From Cycas panzhihuaensis (Eukaryota > Cycadophyta): a stretch of 64,000 nt of DNA. This document shows positions 60,092 through 64,000 of this stretch, one piece after another. The notes below the pieces were generated by a model. It saw only the letters and a list, made by a program, of their open reading frames with translations. It did not search any database and was not told where the DNA came from. The position numbers were made by a program, and so were the translations under genes. The stretch is taken from the NCBI GenBank assembly GCA_023213395.1, contig CM041465.1, positions 59,837,741-59,901,740 on the forward strand. The letters are read 5' to 3'. How positions within the stretch are numbered: position 1 is the stretch's first letter; the number at the start of each line of letters is the position of its first letter.

Positions 60092-61500
60092 TTACATCAT
60101 TGAATTGAACACCAAAGCTTTCTCTGAAATACTTGAACTTCTCTCTACCAAGTGCTTCAATAAAGATGTTTGCCAACTTTTGATCTGAAGGCATGTACAC
60201 AACGTCAATCTCAGCATTTTAAACATATTCCCTAATAAAGTAGTGATGCACCTCAATATGCTTGGTCCTTGCATGAAATATTACATTCTTGGTAATCTTG
60301 AGCACTCTTTGGTTGTCATAATACAGTATGGTGGGATGTGTCTACTCAAGTTGAAGCTCCCCAAGAATCTATCTAAGTTAAATAGCTTCACATGTTGCTT
60401 TCTCAACAGCTTTATATTATGTTTCTACGGAGGAGAGAATGACATTTGCTTGCTCCTTGCAACTCCACGAGACAACAACTAACCCAAAATTAAAACAAAA
60501 ACCCAAGATTGATTTCCATCTATCTTAGCATCCTACCCAATTAGAATCTGAGAACCCCTCCACAGTGAAATTCCCATTATGTGTATAATGTAGCCCATGC
60601 TACAATGTACGTTTGAAATATATGAAAATATGGTTTGCAGAATTCTAATGCCTCTGATTAGGTTGAGACATGAACCTAGAGCAAACTCCAACAACATATT
60701 GAATGTCTGGTTTAATGTTAGCCAAATAAATGAGACTACCCACTAGTTGCCTAAAAAGTGTGGAATCTACTAATTTGGCTTGCAAATCAAATGATAATTT
60801 AGTGCTAGCCTCCAGATGGGTAGGCACGAGATTTGCAGTCCTCCATTCTAAAATGTTGCAAAACATCCCAAGCATATTTGGCTTAGGATCTGAAGATGTT
60901 GCCTAGTTATTGCCACACTTCCATGCTAAGAAAACAGTGAAGGAACCCAAGATCTGTCATCTTGAAACTCCTTTTGAAAACTCCCTATCATATCTGTAGC
61001 GTTGCCAGTGATAATCAAATCATCAACATATAATACAACAAGAGTGACGTGTTGGTGTTAACCTTTGATGTATAAGTTTGGGTCTAATCAGAATTGATGA
61101 AAATCATGTATCAAGAAATAGTCATCGATTTTTTAGTACCATGCATGTGGCGCCTACTTTAGATCATACAAGGCCTTTGTGAGGCAACAAACAAGAAACT
61201 CTTTATTGTTTTCAACCTAGCTAGGAGGTTACTCCTAATATACCTCCTCAGTCAAGTCATCATTTAAGAAGGCACTCTTGACATCCATCCAATAAATAGG
61301 GCATTTGCATTAATCAGTTAAGGCCATGACAATTCTAATGGTGTTCATGTTAACGATGGGTGCAAAAGTCTCCTCATAATCAATGCCTTCCTTTTGTTTG
61401 AATCCCTTTGCAACCAATCGAGTTTTATGTTGTTCAATTAAAACATCATATCAGAACTTGGTTTATAAATCCACTTGCAACTAATTACTTATTTGCCTTT
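60092..61500 (-). pseudogene. Cop-16 reverse transcriptase and RNase H
   Basis: C-terminus near 60092-60200: MPSDQKLANIFIEALGREKF, then FNDVNIKGG. RNase H start/RT end at 60645-60875: STLFRQLVGSLIYLANIKPD and IQYVVGVCSRFMSQPNQ. The palm and fingers (60876-61500) are readable only in pieces, such as KEFLVC and DLTEEVY-like blocks. Many stops. Confidence 0.8.
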
Positions 61501-61739
61501 AGGCAAGCCAACCAAGTCCCATGTTCCATTCTTTTCAATAGAATGGATTTCATCATCCATTGTGACTTTCCACTTGTTATCATTACATGCCTCCTCAGAA
61601 GTGGAAGGCTCTTGAATAGTAAGCACTTTAGCCATAAGTGCATAATTAATGTTTTATTGCTCTATTTTAGATGGATGTTTGCTTTCAACAGTTTGTGCAC
61701 TTGTTATAGTTTGAAGATACCATTAGGGTAATTTTTTTG

Positions 61740-62370
61740 CCATTGTTGTTGTCACTTCAATGTCCTATGCCTTGAAAGGTTATTAAATCTTAGATGTGCT
61801 ACCAAGGCTAGATGGAGGAACCATTGAAGAAGATGAGGAAAAAGGTGATGTAGGTGATGATGAATGACATGGTGTAGAAGGCATTGAGAGAGCAGAATCC
61901 TCAACTATAACTTTGTCTTTGTCAAGTGGAACTTGGATGGAACTAAGATCCAATTCCTAATGATCTTCAACAAAGATTTCATCTATGGTTACATGCATCT
62001 TTTTAGTGATGGGGTCAAATACCCTATAGACCTTGCTATCTATAGCATAACCAATGAAAATGCACTTTAGAACTTTGTCATCATATTTTTGTCTTTGTTG
62101 GTGGGGAATTTACATATTAGTCATGCAACCAAAAGTGCAAAGATGAATGACTATTGGCTTTTCGCTAGTCCAGACCTCCTCTAATATCATGTTTCAAATC
62201 GCAATGGCAGAACTCTCGTTTGTTAAGTAGCTAGTTCTACATACTACCTATGCCCAGTAAGAGAGAATGAGACCTTTTGCTTTTTGCTTTGTTGACCAAT
62301 TTACAATTTATACATTCTGCCATACCATTTTGTTGAGGTGTATAAGGCGCAAAGAACTAACATTTGATGC
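61740..62370 (-). pseudogene. Cop-16 integrase C-terminal remnant
   Basis: Near 61960-62075: KCIFIGYAIDSKVYRVFDP, ITKKMHVTIDEIFVEDH, the end of copia integrase, then a Ser/Pro-rich linker. The core between 62150 and 62370 is mostly lost (CGMAECINCK fragments); the catalytic residues cannot be located. Much shorter than a normal core. Confidence 0.7.
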
Positions 62371-62830
62371 TAGATGACCTAGTCTCTCATGCCATAACTG
62401 ATCTTTGCTAAGAGATTGTGAGACTTGAGGCATGAGTGTTGCCAAGAGTGACATCTAATTTGTGGAGGCCATGATTCTCATGACCAACTACTACCACTTG
62501 GCCTTTTTTATCACTAATGACACATTTTCCATTTTTGAAAAGGACGTTCATCTATTGTTTATCCAACTGACTAATAGAAAGCAAGCGTCTGGACATGCTA
62601 AGTATTAGAAACACATTGCCACTAGGAAAAGTTTGAGCAGGTTCTGATTAGCATTGAAGGAGCAACTCTACCAACACCTGAAATTTCTATAGTGTCATCA
62701 TCACCAAAGGTCATTGTTTCATCCTTGCTCTCTTGAATGTCAATCAATAATTCATCATCACCAATCATATGATGGAATGCACCAAAATTGATAACCCAAG
62801 TGTTATCAGTTTTACATTCACCATATGCAC
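62371..62830 (-). pseudogene. Cop-16 protease and GAG-pre-integrase remnant
   Basis: Protease site near 62775-62805 reads WVINFGAFHHMI where active copies have W-I-D-S-G-A, so the catalytic Asp is Asn. The pre-integrase part (62440-62600) contains the KCVISDKKGQVVVVGHEN-type block matching Cop-1 (NGKCVISDKHDQIVAIGHED). Stops throughout. Confidence 0.75.
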
Positions 62831-62939
62831 AAAATAGTTTCTCACTTTCATCATGCTGAGCAATGTGGCCTTAATTGCCATTATGAAATGCCCCCCTTTG
62901 ATTACCACAACAACCCCCTCAAAATCCACCTCAATTTAG

Positions 62940-63065
62940 TCCATGTAGGGGTTGTTTTTGTCGTTATTGCTACCCCATGTCACTCTGTTTCTTCTTGTTG
63001 TTGCATTGGATGTGTCCAACTTTAGCACAATAATGGCAGATGATTGTTTTTGGCTTTCCACCATT
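62940..63065 (-). pseudogene. Cop-16 zinc knuckle
   Basis: ICHYCAKVGHIQCNNKK near 63000-63045, a CCHC nucleocapsid knuckle like CHYCGKVGHIAPDF of Cop-1, with altered spacing of the last Cys. Confidence 0.75.
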
Positions 63066-63188
63066 AAGGTTCATGTTGCCAAATTTCCTTTGAAATTTTT
63101 GTTTGGGCACAATGTGTTGTTTACTCTTAAGCTTTGTTGTAAAGGCACCTAATATTGATGCTTCACCTTGTCAAGAATAAATTTCTTG

Positions 63189-63781
63189 TTATCGTAACAA
63201 AAGGCCCTCTAACTCATTAAAAGTCATGGTTGATAATGCACCATTATGAGAAATGGAAGAGATGAAACCAGTATATTCCTTCGAAAGAGCAAGAATGGTT
63301 GTTGTTACCAACTCTTCGTCCAAAGTCAGTTTGCCATGTGCAATCAATTCACTATTGATTGCTTTTACATTTGATAAATAAGCTGCCATGGGTTCTACAA
63401 AATGTATGTTAATCGAATTAGCTTTTGACATTACAATGCGAGCATCATCTCGTCTTTCATACAATGATAAAATGGCATTCCAAGCTTCACATGAAGTAGT
63501 GGCAACATTAATATTTACGTCTACACCATCACTTATGGACAAATGAAGAAAAATCCATGCAATCTCATCTTTAGTTTCAAATATTGCAAGTATTGTTGAC
63601 TCTACAAGAATTTCATTGTTTGGATTTGTTGGATCAATAGTTGGTACAAATTTGATGATTATGCCACACACATATCCCCACAATTCATTAATAATCAACA
63701 TATTTTTTACTCATTTCTTCCATTATGAAAAAAATTTTGCTCTAGTAAATTTGATGGTGCTAACATTAAGCATAGATGCCA
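63189..63781 (-). pseudogene. Cop-16 gag
   Basis: Gag start at the ATG at 63781 (MASMLNVSTIKFT), a frame break near 63705, then a 170-codon open stretch 63189-63701: LIINELWGYVCGIIIKFVPT, FETKDEIAWIFLHLSI, ATTSCEAWNAILSLYERRDD, VEPMAAYLSNVKAINSELIA and FNELEGLLLR. It parallels Cop-1 gag block by block. Confidence 0.88.
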
Positions 63782-64000
63782 TGTTTGTAAAAAACTTAAG
63801 TATTGTAGCGAAAAAATGACCTTGGAAACTATCAAGTTACACTGCTTGAGTTCCACTTACAAGCATAATAATAGCATTGATCTATAAAAAAGATCCAATA
63901 GTTGAAAATTATAAACACAAGTGGAGGGTTTTACTCTCAAGTTGTCCAACCCTAATCTATAAAGAGATCTAACAACTGTCGAAGCCAAGTTTTGGCACAA
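63782..64000 (-). other. Cop-16 leader with duplicated hairpin
   Basis: No gene. Two copies of the hairpin unit also found in Cop-1: GATCTATAAAAAAGATC (63879-63895) and AATCTATAAAGAGATCT (63953-63969), each framed by CCAA and CAACTG-type words. Confidence 0.6.

Larger units (their letters stand above)
59631..64000 (-). mobile_element. Cop-16: Ty1/copia element, 3' part
   Basis: Minus-strand copia: 3' LTR 59631-60077, polypurine tract complement CCCCCCCTTAATG (60078-60090), RNase H, RT, integrase, pre-integrase/protease, knuckle and gag up to 63781, then leader to the window edge; the 5' LTR is off-window. Gag and leader resemble Cop-1, so the two are the same or sister families. Inserted in the gypsy gag ending at 59630. 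Heavily decayed. Confidence 0.88.

Overview
This window is plant nuclear DNA made almost entirely of nested, mostly dead retrotransposons. I found no intact host gene, rRNA, tRNA or CRISPR array. The low G+C, the primer-binding sites matching plant initiator-Met tRNA, the Ty1/copia and chromodomain Ty3/gypsy families and the DUF4283-type LINE all point to a seed plant. The depth of nesting suggests a large, repeat-rich genome, possibly a gymnosperm (inference; species not determinable here).

Layout. 1-5030: Cop-1, minus-strand copia whose 3' part lies off the left edge, inserted in Cop-2. 5031-6512: Cop-2, plus-strand copia remnant with a 3' LTR, lying in the integrase of Cop-3. 6513-7456 and 17981-19562: Cop-3, plus-strand copia, cut in its reverse transcriptase by Cop-4. 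7457-17975: Cop-4, minus-strand copia, whose 5' LTR is split by NA-5. 12850-17864: NA-5, a young non-autonomous LTR element with no polymerase that carries an antisense DPH3 pseudogene. 19563-21528: a tandem duplication, a compound microsatellite, a coiled-coil-like coding remnant and a solo LTR with a perfect target duplication. 21529-26400: Cop-6, plus-strand copia with one LTR.

26400-27344 and 39483-40101: LINE-7, split by the chromovirus Gyp-8 (27345-39477), itself split by Cop-9 (32239-38681), the best-preserved copia here. 40102-40869 and 46875-48409: Cop-10, split by the young chromovirus Gyp-11 (40870-46869). 48410-about 49080: LTR and leader of Cop-12. 49080-51390: unidentified transposon-type coding remnant. 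51391-57205: NA-14, a second non-autonomous LTR family in a tandem arrangement sharing an LTR. 57206-59630: remnants including a gypsy-type gag. 59631-64000: Cop-16, minus-strand copia related to Cop-1, running off the right edge.

Target-site duplications, perfect or with one mismatch, support five LTR-element insertions and one solo LTR: TATAT, TTGTG/TTATG, AAAAG, GAAGC/TAAGC, CTGAC and TGGGA. Divergence between paired LTRs, judged by eye, fits the nesting order: inner NA-5 and Gyp-11 are about 99% identical, while outer Gyp-8 is near 88%.

The most interesting material is the pair NA-5/NA-14. Both encode a copia-Gag-like N-terminus followed by a lysine-rich and acidic segment of unknown function instead of protease, integrase and RT. 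Both share primer-binding and polypurine signals with the autonomous copia elements. NA-5 has also picked up host sequence. All alignments, identities and domain calls were made by eye without database searches.
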